Assembly: GCF_001545075.1 (NCBI RefSeq)
Contig: NZ_FCOB02000002.1
Location: forward strand, 1 to 64,000
Source of the DNA: Caballeronia ptereochthonis
GTDB taxonomy: Bacteria > Pseudomonadota > Gammaproteobacteria > Burkholderiales > Burkholderiaceae
DNA: 64,000 nucleotides
Direction of reading: 5' to 3'
This document shows, piece after piece, positions 56,158-64,000 of this stretch (its first letter is position 1; each line of letters opens with the position of its first letter). The notes under the pieces are model-generated. The model searched no databases. It saw only the letters and a program-made list of their open reading frames with translations, and was not told the DNA's origin. Both the position numbers and the translations under genes were made by a program.

Positions 56158-58056
56158 ATGACCACCTATTCCGCGACGCCCGGACCGGAAGCGCAGCTCG
56201 CCGCCGCGCCGGGCTTTGGCCGGGAGACCGCGCTCGCGCGCGGCCTGGCCGCCCTCATGCAGTGGATCGAATATCTGTGCGCGGCCGTGCTCGCGGCCGA
56301 TGTGATCGTGGTGTTCGTGTCCGTCGTCTATCGCTACTTCCTGCACGATCCGGTCGACTGGGCAGAGGAAGTCGCCCGCGCGCTGATGATCGTGCTCGTG
56401 TTCTTCGGCGCGGCGACGGTGCTCGGACGCAGCCAGCACGTCGGCATCGACCTGTTTCGCGGCGCGTTGCCGAAGCGCTGGCAGCCGGCGCTGGTGCACG
56501 CGGGACACTGGATCATCGCGGGCGTCGCGGGCAACCTGTGCGTGTCGTCTTGCCTGCTGCTCGTCGACTCCTACGGCCAGATGACGCCGAGCGGCCTGCC
56601 CGCGTGGATCAACGTGTATCCGCTCGTCGCGGGCAGCGTGTTCATGACGGTATTCGCGCTCGCCAACGCGCTCAACGGACATCGCAAGACCGTCGTCGGC
56701 ACGCTGATCGGCTGCGTGCTGCTCGCCGCTGCGCTCTTCGCGTGGAACGCCCTCGTTCCCGCGCATGCCGCGAAGCCGGGCTTTTTGCTCGTGACGGGCT
56801 TCGTCGCCGGTCTGGTGCTCGGCGTGCCGATCGGCTTCGTGCTCGCGTTCTCGGCGCTGCTGTATTTCCTCGCGGAGCCGTCCCTGCCGATGCTCGTCTA
56901 CTCGCAGCAAGTGATGGCGGGCACCGACCACTTCGTGCTGCTCGCGATTCCGTTCTTCGTGCTCGCCGGGCTCCTGATGGAAACCAACGGCATGTCGTCG
57001 CGGCTGATCGAACTCCTGCTGCGCCTGTTCGGACGCGTGCGCGGCGGCCTCGGCCTCATCACCATCATGGCGACGGCATTCTTCTCCGGCGTCTCCGGCT
57101 CGAAGCTCGCGGATATCGCGGCAGTGGGCGGCGTCGTGATGCCCGCCGTGCGCCAGAGCAAGCAGGACCCGAACGAAGCGGCGGCGCTGCTCGCGTGCAG
57201 TGCGGTGATGGCCGAAACCATTCCGCCGTGCGTGAACATGATCATCATGGGTTTCGTCGCGAACATTTCGATTGCCGGGCTGTTTCTCGCGGGCGTCGTG
57301 CCGGCGGCGGTGCTGGCCATCGCGCTCGCGATCGTCGCGGTGATCTTCGGCAAGCGCATCGATATCGCCAGCGCGCTGACGAATCCGCGCGCCTGGCTGC
57401 CGCTGCTCGGCGGCGCGCTCGTCGCGCTCGTGATGATCACGATGATCGGCAAAGGCGTGACCTCGGGCATCGCGACCTCGACGGAAGTGTCCGCGTTCGC
57501 CGTCGTCTACGCGCTCGTGGTCGGCTGGCTCGCGTTCCGGGAGCTTACGCCGAAGTCGGTCGCCCGCGTGTTCGTGCGCTCGGCGTCGATGGCGAGCAGC
57601 ATCCTCTTCATCGTCGCGGCGGCGTCGAGCGTCTCGTTCGCGCTGACCATCGAGCAGATTCCCGCGCTCGTCTCCGACACGATGATCGCGTTTGCACACC
57701 AGTACGGCCCGACGATGTTCCTGCTGCTCTCCGTGCTCATCATGATCGTGTTCGGCGCGGTGCTCGAAGGCGCGCCCGCGCTGATCATCTTCGGGCCGCT
57801 CCTCACGCCGATCGCGACGCAGCTCGGCATCAATCCGCTGCACTTCGGCACGGTGATCGTCGTCGCGATGGGGCTCGGGCTGTTCGCGCCGCCCGTCGGC
57901 CTCGGATTGTTCGCGACCTGCGCGATCACGGGCACCGACATGAAAGCCGTCGCGCGCCCGATGCTGAAATATCTGGTGGTGCTGTGCATCGCGCTTGTGG
58001 TACTCATTCTGGTGCCATCGTTTTCCCTGTGGCTGCCGACCCGGCTCGGCCTGTAG
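56158..58056 (+). CDS. TRAP transporter fused DctQM membrane protein
   Basis: A 632-aa membrane protein. Residues about 30-180 form the four-helix DctQ part (VDWAEEVARALMIVLVFFGA); the rest is a 12-segment DctM part with LAIPFFVLAGLLMETNGMS near 260, SGVSGSKLADIAAVGGVVMP near 309-328 and the Na+-site region SAVMAETIPPCVNMII. Fusion of Q and M into one gene is common in TRAP systems. It couples uptake to a sodium gradient. Separated from the DctP gene by 6 nt. Confidence 0.92.
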   Translation: MTTYSATPGPEAQLAAAPGFGRETALARGLAALMQWIEYLCAAVLAADVIVVFVSVVYRYFLHDPVDWAEEVARALMIVLVFFGAATVLGRSQHVGIDLFRGALPKRWQPALVHAGHWIIAGVAGNLCVSSCLLLVDSYGQMTPSGLPAWINVYPLVAGSVFMTVFALANALNGHRKTVVGTLIGCVLLAAALFAWNALVPAHAAKPGFLLVTGFVAGLVLGVPIGFVLAFSALLYFLAEPSLPMLVYSQQVMAGTDHFVLLAIPFFVLAGLLMETNGMSSRLIELLLRLFGRVRGGLGLITIMATAFFSGVSGSKLADIAAVGGVVMPAVRQSKQDPNEAAALLACSAVMAETIPPCVNMIIMGFVANISIAGLFLAGVVPAAVLAIALAIVAVIFGKRIDIASALTNPRAWLPLLGGALVALVMITMIGKGVTSGIATSTEVSAFAVVYALVVGWLAFRELTPKSVARVFVRSASMASSILFIVAAASSVSFALTIEQIPALVSDTMIAFAHQYGPTMFLLLSVLIMIVFGAVLEGAPALIIFGPLLTPIATQLGINPLHFGTVIVVAMGLGLFAPPVGLGLFATCAITGTDMKAVARPMLKYLVVLCIALVVLILVPSFSLWLPTRLGL

Positions 58057-58075
58057 CCGGCAGTAGAACCCCGTT

Positions 58076-59158
58076 ATGAGCACCATTCAGGACGTCGCCC
58101 GCCACGCCGGCGTTTCCGTCAGCACCGTTTCGAACGTGCTCAACGGCCGCACGGACCAGATGCGCCAGGAAACCCTGGCGCGCGTGCAGGCCGCGATGAG
58201 CGCGCTGCAGTACCGCCCGAGCACGCTCGCGCGCCAGCTGAAGACCGGGCAGACGCCGCTCGTCGGGCTGCTCGTGCCGTCGATCGCGAATCCGATGTAC
58301 GGCTATATCGCCCGCGAGGTCGAGACTTACGCGCAGGAGCGCTATGGCTATCGCGTGCTGATCGGCAATACGTATCGCGATCCGGCGAAGGAGGCGTCGT
58401 TCTTCGAGGATCTGCTCTCGCACGGCGTGCGGCGCGTGATCGTGATTTCGTCGCTCGCGGATGAGCGTCATCTGGAAACCGCCGCCGAGCGCGGCATGGT
58501 CGTCGTGAGCTACGACCGGCGCGCGAACGAAGGCGAAACGACGCGCATCGATCACGTCACGCCGGACAATTTCGAGGCCGCGCGCCTCGCGACGCGGCAT
58601 CTGATTGCGCGCGGCCATACGCGGCTCGGCTACGCGACGCTCGCGGGCATGACGCTCTCGCGTCGCGACAAGATTCGCGGTTTTCTCGCGGCGGCGGAGG
58701 AAGCGGGTTTGTCGCAAAGCGCACGCGTGCTCGACAGCGGCCCGGTGAACGAATACGGCGATTCGATGATCGCCGAAAACGGACGCGCGCTCGCGCGGCA
58801 GCTCGCGGGCGACGCGGAACGGCCGACCGGCATCGTCGCGGTGAACGATCTGATGGCGCTCGGCCTGATGGCGGGCTTGCGCGAATCAGGCCTGCGCGTG
58901 CCGGAGGATGTGTCGGTCGTCGGCATGGACGGGCATTTTCTCGCCGCGATCTCGAATCCGGCGCTCACGACCGTGCAGCTTCCCGTTCCGGCGATGGCTG
59001 CCGCGATGGTGGAACGCGTGATGCGTCAGAACGACGAACCGATGCCCGATTCGGAGCAGGCGCTGTTCACGGAAATCACGCTCGTCGAGCGCGAATCCGT
59101 CGCACCGCCGGGCGATGCACGTCCGGCACAGGCAAAGCAATCCAGGACAAGGACATGA
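58076..59158 (+). CDS. LacI-family regulator of the TRAP operon
   Basis: A 360-aa regulator. The LacI helix-turn-helix and hinge helix (IQDVARHAGVSVSTVSNVLN; ALQYRPSTLARQLKTG) occupy residues 1-60, and a periplasmic-binding-like effector domain follows (GLLVPSIANPMYGYIAREVE, VVGMDGHFLAAISNPALTTV). It lies inside the operon and ends by overlapping the dehydrogenase start (ATGA). The effector is probably the transported substrate or a product. Target sites are the CGATACAG repeats at 54972-55053. Confidence 0.92.
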   Translation: MSTIQDVARHAGVSVSTVSNVLNGRTDQMRQETLARVQAAMSALQYRPSTLARQLKTGQTPLVGLLVPSIANPMYGYIAREVETYAQERYGYRVLIGNTYRDPAKEASFFEDLLSHGVRRVIVISSLADERHLETAAERGMVVVSYDRRANEGETTRIDHVTPDNFEAARLATRHLIARGHTRLGYATLAGMTLSRRDKIRGFLAAAEEAGLSQSARVLDSGPVNEYGDSMIAENGRALARQLAGDAERPTGIVAVNDLMALGLMAGLRESGLRVPEDVSVVGMDGHFLAAISNPALTTVQLPVPAMAAAMVERVMRQNDEPMPDSEQALFTEITLVERESVAPPGDARPAQAKQSRTRT

Positions 59159-60177
59159 ACAAGGTATTCGTCAGCCATCCCCGGCACATGCTGGAACATT
59201 ACTTCGGCGCGCGCGCGGCCGACGCGCTCAAGGCGATCGCCGACGTCACGTTCAACACCGAGTGCCGCGAACTGACGACGGACGAACTGGCGATCGCGGC
59301 GCGCGACGCCGACGCGATCATCGGCTACCGGCAGACGCCCGCGCCGCGCGCGCTCTTCGCCGCGCTGCCGAATCTCGCCGCGTTCGTGCGCTGCGCGGTG
59401 GACATCCGCACCGTGGACGTCGATGCCGCGAGCGAGCACGGCGTTCTGGTGACGCAGGCGAGCGCGGGCTTCGTGCCGGCGGTGGCCGAATGGGTGATCG
59501 GCGCGATGCTGGACCTTGGCCGCTTCACGACCTTCTACGCCGAGGCCTATCACCAGCGCGGCGCGCCCGCGCCGAGGATGGGCCGCCAGTTGCGCGGCAG
59601 CACGCTCGGGGTGATCGGCTACGGGCAGATATCGCGCTGTCTGTGCGATCTGGCGCTGGCCTTCGGCATGCGCGTCATCGTCTCCGATCCATTCGCCGAG
59701 GTCAAAGACGGCCGCGTGCGTCAGAGCGGGCTCGATACGCTTCTGGCCGAATCGGACTTCGTCGTCTGCCTCGCGCCTGCAAACGCGAAGACACACAACC
59801 TGATGAACGCGAGCGCCTTCGAGGCGATGAAGCCGGGTGCGTATTTCATCAACGCGGCGCGCGGCGAGCTCGTCGACGACGCCGCGCTGCTCGATGCGCT
59901 CGATCGCGGACATCTCGCCGGCTGCGCGCTGGACGTGGGACGCGCGCCGGATCAGATGCCGTCGCCCGCGCTCGCGCTGCATCCGCGCGTGATCGCGACG
60001 CCGCATGTCGGCGGCCTGACGCCCGCGGCGATCGAGCATCAGTCGATGGAAACCGTCGCGCAGACCGAAGCGCTCTTTCAGGGGCGCATTCCGCCGGGCG
60101 CGGTGAACGCGCCGCACGCGCTCCGGCTCGCCCGATTCGATGCCGCCGCGCACACGCTGTCGAGTCACGCGCAATGA
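59155..60177 (+). CDS. D-isomer 2-hydroxyacid dehydrogenase family protein
   Basis: A 340-aa NAD-binding oxidoreductase. The cofactor loop reads LGVIGYGQISRCL near 158-170, with Ser instead of the last Gly of GxGxxG. Catalytic Arg lies in NAARGELVDD near 236 and His in TPHVGGLT near 282. The segment that usually carries the catalytic Glu reads DVGRAPDQMPSP near 261-272 with no Glu, an unusual variant. A keto acid or hydroxyacid produced by the neighbouring hydrolase is a likely substrate. It overlaps both neighbours by 4 bp (ATGA), so translation is coupled. Confidence 0.82.
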   Translation: MNKVFVSHPRHMLEHYFGARAADALKAIADVTFNTECRELTTDELAIAARDADAIIGYRQTPAPRALFAALPNLAAFVRCAVDIRTVDVDAASEHGVLVTQASAGFVPAVAEWVIGAMLDLGRFTTFYAEAYHQRGAPAPRMGRQLRGSTLGVIGYGQISRCLCDLALAFGMRVIVSDPFAEVKDGRVRQSGLDTLLAESDFVVCLAPANAKTHNLMNASAFEAMKPGAYFINAARGELVDDAALLDALDRGHLAGCALDVGRAPDQMPSPALALHPRVIATPHVGGLTPAAIEHQSMETVAQTEALFQGRIPPGAVNAPHALRLARFDAAAHTLSSHAQ

Positions 60178-60992
60178 GCGTCGCGAAATCGACCATGCCG
60201 GCCGGCGCGTGCGATTGCCACATCCACGTCTATGAGAAAGGTTTTCCGCTCGCGCCGAGCGCGACCTTCGTCCCGCCGCCCGCGCCCGCCGATGCCTATC
60301 GCGAAGTGCAGCGCGCGCTGGGCTTCTCGCGCGTGATCGTCGTCCAGCCCACGGGCTACGGCTTCGACAACGACTGCACGCTCGCCGCGATCGAGCGGCT
60401 GGGCGAGGGCGCGCGCGGCATCGCGGTCGTGCCGCCGGACGCGAGCGATGCCGAGCTGCAACGCCTGCACCAAGCGGGCGTGCGCGGCGTGCGTTACATG
60501 ATGCTGCCGGGCGGGCTTCTGCAGTGGGACAGCCTGAGCGGCATGGCCGCGCGCATCGCGCCGCTCGGCTGGAACATCAATCTTCAACTCGACGGTCGCA
60601 CGCTGCCACAGCATGAAGCGATGCTTGCGCGTCTGCCCGCGAAGCTCGTGATCGATCACATCGGCAAATTCCTTGGAACGGTGACGACGCGGAGCGACGC
60701 CTTCGCCGCGCTGTGCCGCTTGCTCGACGGGCCGCGCTGCTGGATCAAGCTGTCCGCGCCTTACGAGAGTTCGCGCGTCGGGCCGCCTTCGTACGACGAC
60801 ATCGCGCCGCTCGTGCGCAAGCTCGCCGCGCGCTATCCGGAGCGTTCGCTGTGGGCGTCGAACTGGCCGCATCCGAACGTGAAGCCGACGCCGGACGATA
60901 CCGGCATGCTCGACTGGATGGCGCGCTGCGTCGACAGCGAAGCCACGCTGCGCAAAATCCTCGCCGACAATCCCGCCGAGCTGTACTTCTGA
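60174..60992 (+). CDS. amidohydrolase-superfamily lactonase (LigI/galactarolactone isomerase-like)
   Basis: A 272-aa TIM-barrel hydrolase. DCHIHVY near 14-20 is the metal- or proton-binding HxH motif after strand 1; VIDHIGKF near 161 and WASNWPHPN near 229 (Asn/His at strand 8) fit 2-pyrone-4,6-dicarboxylate lactonase and D-galactarolactone isomerase relatives, many of which work without metal. It should open or isomerise a lactone in the pathway fed by the TRAP transporter. The exact substrate cannot be read from sequence. Confidence 0.82.
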   Translation: MSVAKSTMPAGACDCHIHVYEKGFPLAPSATFVPPPAPADAYREVQRALGFSRVIVVQPTGYGFDNDCTLAAIERLGEGARGIAVVPPDASDAELQRLHQAGVRGVRYMMLPGGLLQWDSLSGMAARIAPLGWNINLQLDGRTLPQHEAMLARLPAKLVIDHIGKFLGTVTTRSDAFAALCRLLDGPRCWIKLSAPYESSRVGPPSYDDIAPLVRKLAARYPERSLWASNWPHPNVKPTPDDTGMLDWMARCVDSEATLRKILADNPAELYF

Positions 60993-61063
60993 GCAGCGCA
61001 CGCGCGGCGACGCACATTCCGTCCTATGCTTCTTCTGGCGCCATTGAACGGAGCGACAACGCA

Positions 61064-61765
61064 ATGAACAGCCTGGAAGGAAGGATCGTCGCCATCACGG
61101 GCGGCTTCGGCAGTCTGGGACTCGCGACGGCGCGCGTGCTCGCCAAACGCGGCGCGCGCATCGCGCTCATCGGCCGAAGCGACAGAGCGGAGGCCTTGCC
61201 CGCGCCGCTCGCCGATGCGTTCGTCGTGACCGGCATCGATCTGACGGATGCGCAGGCGGCGCGCAACGCCGTCGACACCATCGTGAAGCAGACCGGCGGA
61301 CTGAACGCGCTCGTGAACGTGGCGGGCGCGTTCAGCTGGGAGACGGTCGCGGACGGCAGCGTCGACACCTGGCAGTCGATGTTCGACGTCAACGTGAAGA
61401 CCGCGCTCAACGCATCGAAGGCGGCGCTCGCGCAGTTGAGCGCGGGCGAGGGCGGGCGCATCGTCAACATCGGCGCGCTGGCCGCGATGAAAGCGGGGAT
61501 GGGAATGGGCGCCTACGCGGCATCGAAGGCCGCGCTCCTGCGCCTGACTGAAGCGCTCGCCGAAGAACTCAAGGACCGTGGCGTGACGGTGAACGCGGTG
61601 TTGCCGTCGATCATCGATACCGCGCCGAATCGCCGCGACATGCCCGACGCGGATTTCTCCCGCTGGGTGAAGCCGGAGGAGCTCGGCGCGGTGATCGCCT
61701 TCCTGCTTTCGCCCGAGGCGCAGTGCATCACGGGCGCGGCGATTCCGGTGACCGGGCGCGTCTGA
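61064..61765 (+). CDS. short-chain dehydrogenase/reductase, third enzyme of the TRAP cluster
   Basis: A 233-aa SDR with GGFGSLGLATARVL (TGxxxGxG variant) near 10-23, NVAGAF near 86 and the YAASK pair near 147-151. The usual catalytic Ser about 13 residues before the Tyr is absent: the segment reads NIGALAAMKAGMGMGAY. It starts at ATG 61064, 71 nt after the hydrolase gene on the same strand, and probably belongs to the same operon. Substrate unknown. Confidence 0.82.
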   Translation: MNSLEGRIVAITGGFGSLGLATARVLAKRGARIALIGRSDRAEALPAPLADAFVVTGIDLTDAQAARNAVDTIVKQTGGLNALVNVAGAFSWETVADGSVDTWQSMFDVNVKTALNASKAALAQLSAGEGGRIVNIGALAAMKAGMGMGAYAASKAALLRLTEALAEELKDRGVTVNAVLPSIIDTAPNRRDMPDADFSRWVKPEELGAVIAFLLSPEAQCITGAAIPVTGRV

Positions 61766-61789
61766 AGCGAACGTTTCCCCGACGCGCAA

Positions 61790-62833
61790 TCAGCGCGATT
61801 GCGCCTTGAAGCCTTCGCCCTGCATGCCCGCGCGATCCACGGCCGCGATGCGGTTGCGGCCGTGGTCCTTCGCCTGATAGAGCTGCGCGTCGGTCAGATT
61901 GATGAAAGTCGTCACGTCGATGCGCTCGCCCGGCACGACAGTGCCGACGCCGAAGCTGGCCGTCACGCGCTGATTGTGCGGCGAGCGCAGGTGCGCGATC
62001 GCCTCATCGGCGATCAGCATGCGGCAACGCTCCGCGGTGCGCAGGGCGGCTTCGGCATCGGTATCGGCGAGAATCAGCGCGAATTCCTCGCCGCCGAAGC
62101 GCCCGAGAAAGTGCTGCTCGCCGGCCGCCTCGCCGAGCACGCGCGCGATGCGCTTCAGGCATTCGTCGCCTTGCAGGTGGCCGTAGTAATCGTTGTACGA
62201 CTTGAAGAAGTCGATATCGATCATGACGAGGGAAAGCGGCTTGCCCGACGCCTTCGCGGCATCCCACTCGCGCGCCATCACGTCGTCGAAGCGGCGCCGG
62301 TTGCCGACGCCCGTCAGGCTGTCGCTGAACGACAGGCGCTCCAGTTCCTTCTGCACCTGCGCGAGCTTTTCCTCGGTGCGCTTGCGTTCGCTGATGTCGA
62401 ACATGAAGCCGATGAGCGCCTCCACCTCGCCATTCGCCTTGCGCACGACGTGCACGACATCGCGCAGCCACACGTAGCCGCCGTCGCGCGTGAGGGCGCG
62501 GTAATCCGCTTCGTGGTCCGTGCCCGCCTGGGACTGCGAGACGCAGAAGTTGACCACCGCCTCGCGATCGTCGGGATGCATCCGCTCGGCCCAGTCGTTC
62601 GCCGTCTTCCACGACGATGGCTCCCAGCCGAGCAGCGCCTCGATCTGCGGGCCGATGTAGGCGAATTCCATCGTCGCCCAGTCGATCTTCCAGGGAATCG
62701 CCTTGGTGGATTCGAGCAGCGTCCGGTAGACGGCGTGATCGTCCTCGCCGAATACGCGCCCGGGCGGCGCGAGGGTTTCTTCGTGGCGCAGGAAGGCGGC
62801 CTTGAGCGGGCTCTCGGATGGGTCGGAGTTCAT
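61790..62833 (-). CDS. PAS-GGDEF diguanylate cyclase
   Basis: A 347-aa cytoplasmic protein. A PAS fold covers about residues 45-150 (FAYIGPQIEALLGWEPSSW; VWLRDVVHVVRKANGEV), a coiled linker (ERKRTEEKLAQVQKELERL) follows, then the GGDEF domain with MIDIDFFKSYNDYYGH (metal site) near 205 and FGGEEFALIL near 246. The catalytic GGEEF is intact, so it should make cyclic di-GMP. No RxxD inhibition site precedes it (the stretch is EAAGEQHFLGR). No membrane segment. The start is uncertain: ATG 62833 is used, 62911 is in frame. Confidence 0.88.
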   Translation of the reverse strand: MNSDPSESPLKAAFLRHEETLAPPGRVFGEDDHAVYRTLLESTKAIPWKIDWATMEFAYIGPQIEALLGWEPSSWKTANDWAERMHPDDREAVVNFCVSQSQAGTDHEADYRALTRDGGYVWLRDVVHVVRKANGEVEALIGFMFDISERKRTEEKLAQVQKELERLSFSDSLTGVGNRRRFDDVMAREWDAAKASGKPLSLVMIDIDFFKSYNDYYGHLQGDECLKRIARVLGEAAGEQHFLGRFGGEEFALILADTDAEAALRTAERCRMLIADEAIAHLRSPHNQRVTASFGVGTVVPGERIDVTTFINLTDAQLYQAKDHGRNRIAAVDRAGMQGEGFKAQSR

Positions 62834-62992
62834 CGTGTCGGTGGGCTGCGATGCCTGAGTTACGCGTGCGTGTGTTATCGGCAGCGCGCCTGTATTTCTG
62901 AAGGACGGCATCGATCAGCGAACGTCGATCCGGATACGGCGTTTCGGACTTTACTGGTGGGAAGCGCAGGCGCATCTGCCTATGCTCGTCGG

Positions 62993-63055
62993 GTAGCTTC
63001 AACGCTACGCAAGGTGGTCTCGAACTTTCGCCCCGATTCGTTCGGGGCCTTTTTT
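62993..63055 (+). ncRNA. candidate small RNA ending in an orphan plus-strand terminator
   Basis: A terminator stem GCCCCGA (63030-63036) with TCGGGGC (63042-63048) and six T residues (63050-63055) faces the plus strand, yet no plus-strand gene ends nearby; both flanking genes are on the minus strand. Just upstream GTAGC-ttcaac-GCTAC (62993-63008) forms a second hairpin, and a weak TATGCT -10 box lies at 62981-62986. A short structured transcript is the simplest reading; the 5-prime end is a guess. The rest of the 313-bp gap shows no gene. Confidence 0.4.
63030..63055 (+). terminator. Rho-independent terminator without an upstream gene
   Basis: GCCCCGA and TCGGGGC form a 7-bp GC-rich stem around TTCGT, followed by C and six T residues. 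On the minus strand the A-run would precede the stem, so it acts on plus-strand transcripts. Confidence 0.85.
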
Positions 63056-63146
63056 GTTTCCCTTTTTCGCTTCTATCGGCTGCACCAGCGCTTTCACGTC
63101 AACTGTCTCGAGCATCTCGAACATGTCGATCGAGACCGGGCGAAGG

Positions 63147-63590
63147 CTAGCGTCGCCCCGAAAGCATCGTTCCGCGGCAACCCGCCGCGAGACATCGGCA
63201 TGCATAGAGCCGCTTGATCGCGGCGGTGCGCCGGCCATCGACCGTCAGCCGATAATCGATGAACAGCTCCTGCCCCGTCTCGATCGGCCGGATCGCGCGA
63301 ATGAACACGCGTTCGCCGTCCTGTTCCGCCTCGCAATTCGGCGCGCAGCTGTGATTGAGCCAGCGCGCGGAGTTGCCGCCGCGCGCGCCGTCGATCACGC
63401 TGCCATCGTCGAGGCCGAAGAGGAACGTGTGGCCGTCCTCCGCGGCGGAACGTGCGTGGACGCGCTGCGCCTCCTTCCACGACAGACGCAAGCCTTTGTA
63501 TTCGAGCAGCAGCGTACCCGGGAGAAGATCGGCGAGGGCGAAGACGCCCCGGCCGTGAACGGGCGATGTCCGAACAGTGATTCGACGCAT
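63147..63590 (-). CDS. SET-domain protein (putative protein lysine methyltransferase)
   Basis: A 147-aa protein that is almost only a SET domain: HGRGVFALADLLPGTLLLEY near 12-31, the S-adenosylmethionine motif ARWLNHSCAPNCEAEQ near 75-90 and the catalytic Tyr in GQELFIDYRL near 105-114. A post-SET-like CRCLAAGC follows near 130-137 and could bind zinc with the Cys of NHSC. Bacterial members occur in several proteobacteria; targets are mostly unknown. ATG 63590 begins MRRITVRTSPVHG. Monocistronic. Confidence 0.85.
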   Translation of the reverse strand: MRRITVRTSPVHGRGVFALADLLPGTLLLEYKGLRLSWKEAQRVHARSAAEDGHTFLFGLDDGSVIDGARGGNSARWLNHSCAPNCEAEQDGERVFIRAIRPIETGQELFIDYRLTVDGRRTAAIKRLYACRCLAAGCRGTMLSGRR

Positions 63591-63681
63591 GGTATGGCGG
63601 TTCGCAGTGAAGAGAATGAGTATTTGAGGGAAGCGGCCGGCATCGCTATGATGTGACCGTCATAAATCGCTGTCATCCCCA

Positions 63682-63885
63682 ATGTCCGCAGTTTCTCCCC
63701 GCAGGAGCAGAAAGCGCAAGCCGCCACGCGGCACGCTCGCGCGATATCGCAATCGGATCGTCGAAGTACTGGGGGAGGCGCGCGGTCAGCGCGTGATGAT
63801 ACGGTCCATTCATGACGATGGCGTGGAGCGGCGCACCGCGGTGAAGTGGGCCAATCTCGTGCCCCTGGAGACGGCGCTCTTCTAG
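63682..63885 (+). CDS. 67-aa basic hypothetical protein
   Basis: MSAVSPRRSRKRKPPRGTL begins a very basic 67-aa protein ending in a small beta-like segment (RIVEVLGEARGQRVMIRSIH, then VKWANLVPLE) that resembles an SH3/KOW-sized barrel. No strong ribosome-binding site is seen. It is divergent from the SET-domain gene, with about 90 bp between starts. No family is named. Confidence 0.55.
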   Translation: MSAVSPRRSRKRKPPRGTLARYRNRIVEVLGEARGQRVMIRSIHDDGVERRTAVKWANLVPLETALF

Positions 63886-63894
63886 CCGGGCCGC

Positions 63895-64000
63895 TCACGG
63901 CGACGCCTCGTCGTGCACCAACCCTCGCGCCTGTTCGAGCAGCGCGGCGGCGGCGAGAAACTCCTTGCGGCCTGCCATCGTGAGCGCGGCGATCGCCGTG
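63895..64000 (-). CDS. C-terminal fragment of an unidentified protein
   Basis: The last ~35 codons of a gene entering from the right: the frame reads TAIAALTMAGRKEFLAAAAL, then LEQARGLVHDEASP and TGA at 63895-63897. It looks like the closing helix of a transcriptional regulator or similar protein, but too little is visible to assign a family. It is convergent with the 67-aa gene. Confidence 0.5.
   Translation of the reverse strand, partial: TAIAALTMAGRKEFLAAAALLEQARGLVHDEASP

Noticed and set aside
55075-58086. A 1003-codon open frame on the minus strand opposite the TRAP genes
   Set aside because: It is antisense to two clear transporter genes, is made of His/Arg/Glu-rich low-complexity text, has no start signal, and arises from GC-rich codon bias.

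Overview
The window looks like a chromid (secondary chromosome) of a Burkholderiaceae bacterium, most likely Caballeronia or Paraburkholderia. The base composition is high-GC. The clearest evidence is a complete chromid maintenance block at about 9.6-17.9 kb: a large tyrosine recombinase, parA, parB, an AT-rich origin-like gap, repA and an rpoD-type sigma factor. The other genes (self-sufficient P450, acetoin dehydrogenase, modABC, TRAP cluster, DUF1016 nuclease-like protein) are typical accessory or catabolic genes of such replicons. Genus is inferred from overall flavour, not from a marker gene.

Layout. 0-9.4 kb: start of a thiolase, a 0.9-kb AT-richer gap, a fused cytochrome P450-reductase-ferredoxin, a large autotransporter with a very long Pro-Thr repeat, a decayed dienelactone hydrolase/SnoaL fusion, and mntH. 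9.6-18.3 kb: recombinase-parA-parB-repA-rpoD plus a small secreted protein. 18.7-23.1 kb: trans-3-hydroxy-L-proline catabolism (dehydratase, binding protein, pyrroline-2-carboxylate reductase, divergent GntR regulator) with a repeated GGACCAA motif in the control regions. 23.3-28.5 kb: uncharacterised HELLEML protein, chemoreceptor, GST, small secreted protein, SDR and a 76-aa protein. 28.8-36.2 kb: acoR, a well-formed sigma-54 promoter, acoXABC and a lipoate ligase relative. 36.2-43.9 kb: membrane protein, two small envelope proteins, DeoR regulator, NUDIX hydrolase, modABC with a ModE-type palindrome, a methylglutaconyl-CoA hydratase-like enzyme and a GST. 44-54.5 kb: a DUF1016 gene with a deletion in its nuclease core, a probable small RNA, an amber-interrupted cytochrome c behind a PQQ sugar dehydrogenase, lipoproteins, a VOC protein with an unlisted 55-aa partner, vapBC, a pyruvyl transferase, an amber-interrupted LysR gene, and an EmrB/QacA-type transporter. 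54.5-64 kb: ion channel, a TRAP transporter/LacI/dehydrogenase/amidohydrolase/SDR operon with a strong operator array, a PAS-GGDEF protein, a second small-RNA candidate, a SET-domain protein and two partial or small genes.

How the parts work together. AcoR with sigma-54 should switch on acoXABC; the lipoate ligase relative may serve the AcoC lipoyl domain, while the E3 subunit is not in this window. The hydroxyproline dehydratase and reductase together convert trans-3-hydroxy-L-proline to L-proline. The LacI regulator probably binds the CGATACAG sites upstream of the TRAP operon.

Most unusual observations. (1) A ~36-bp DnaA-box-like dyad occurs twice, at 18394 and inverted at 44326. (2) A compact promoter-to-terminator unit at 45692-45788 looks like a ~62-nt small RNA with an anti-Shine-Dalgarno stretch. 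(3) Iteron-like CTAGTAG words lie between parB and repA and inside repA. (4) At least four genes appear disrupted: one with deletion plus frameshift, two with single amber codons, and one with an in-frame loss of nuclease core residues.
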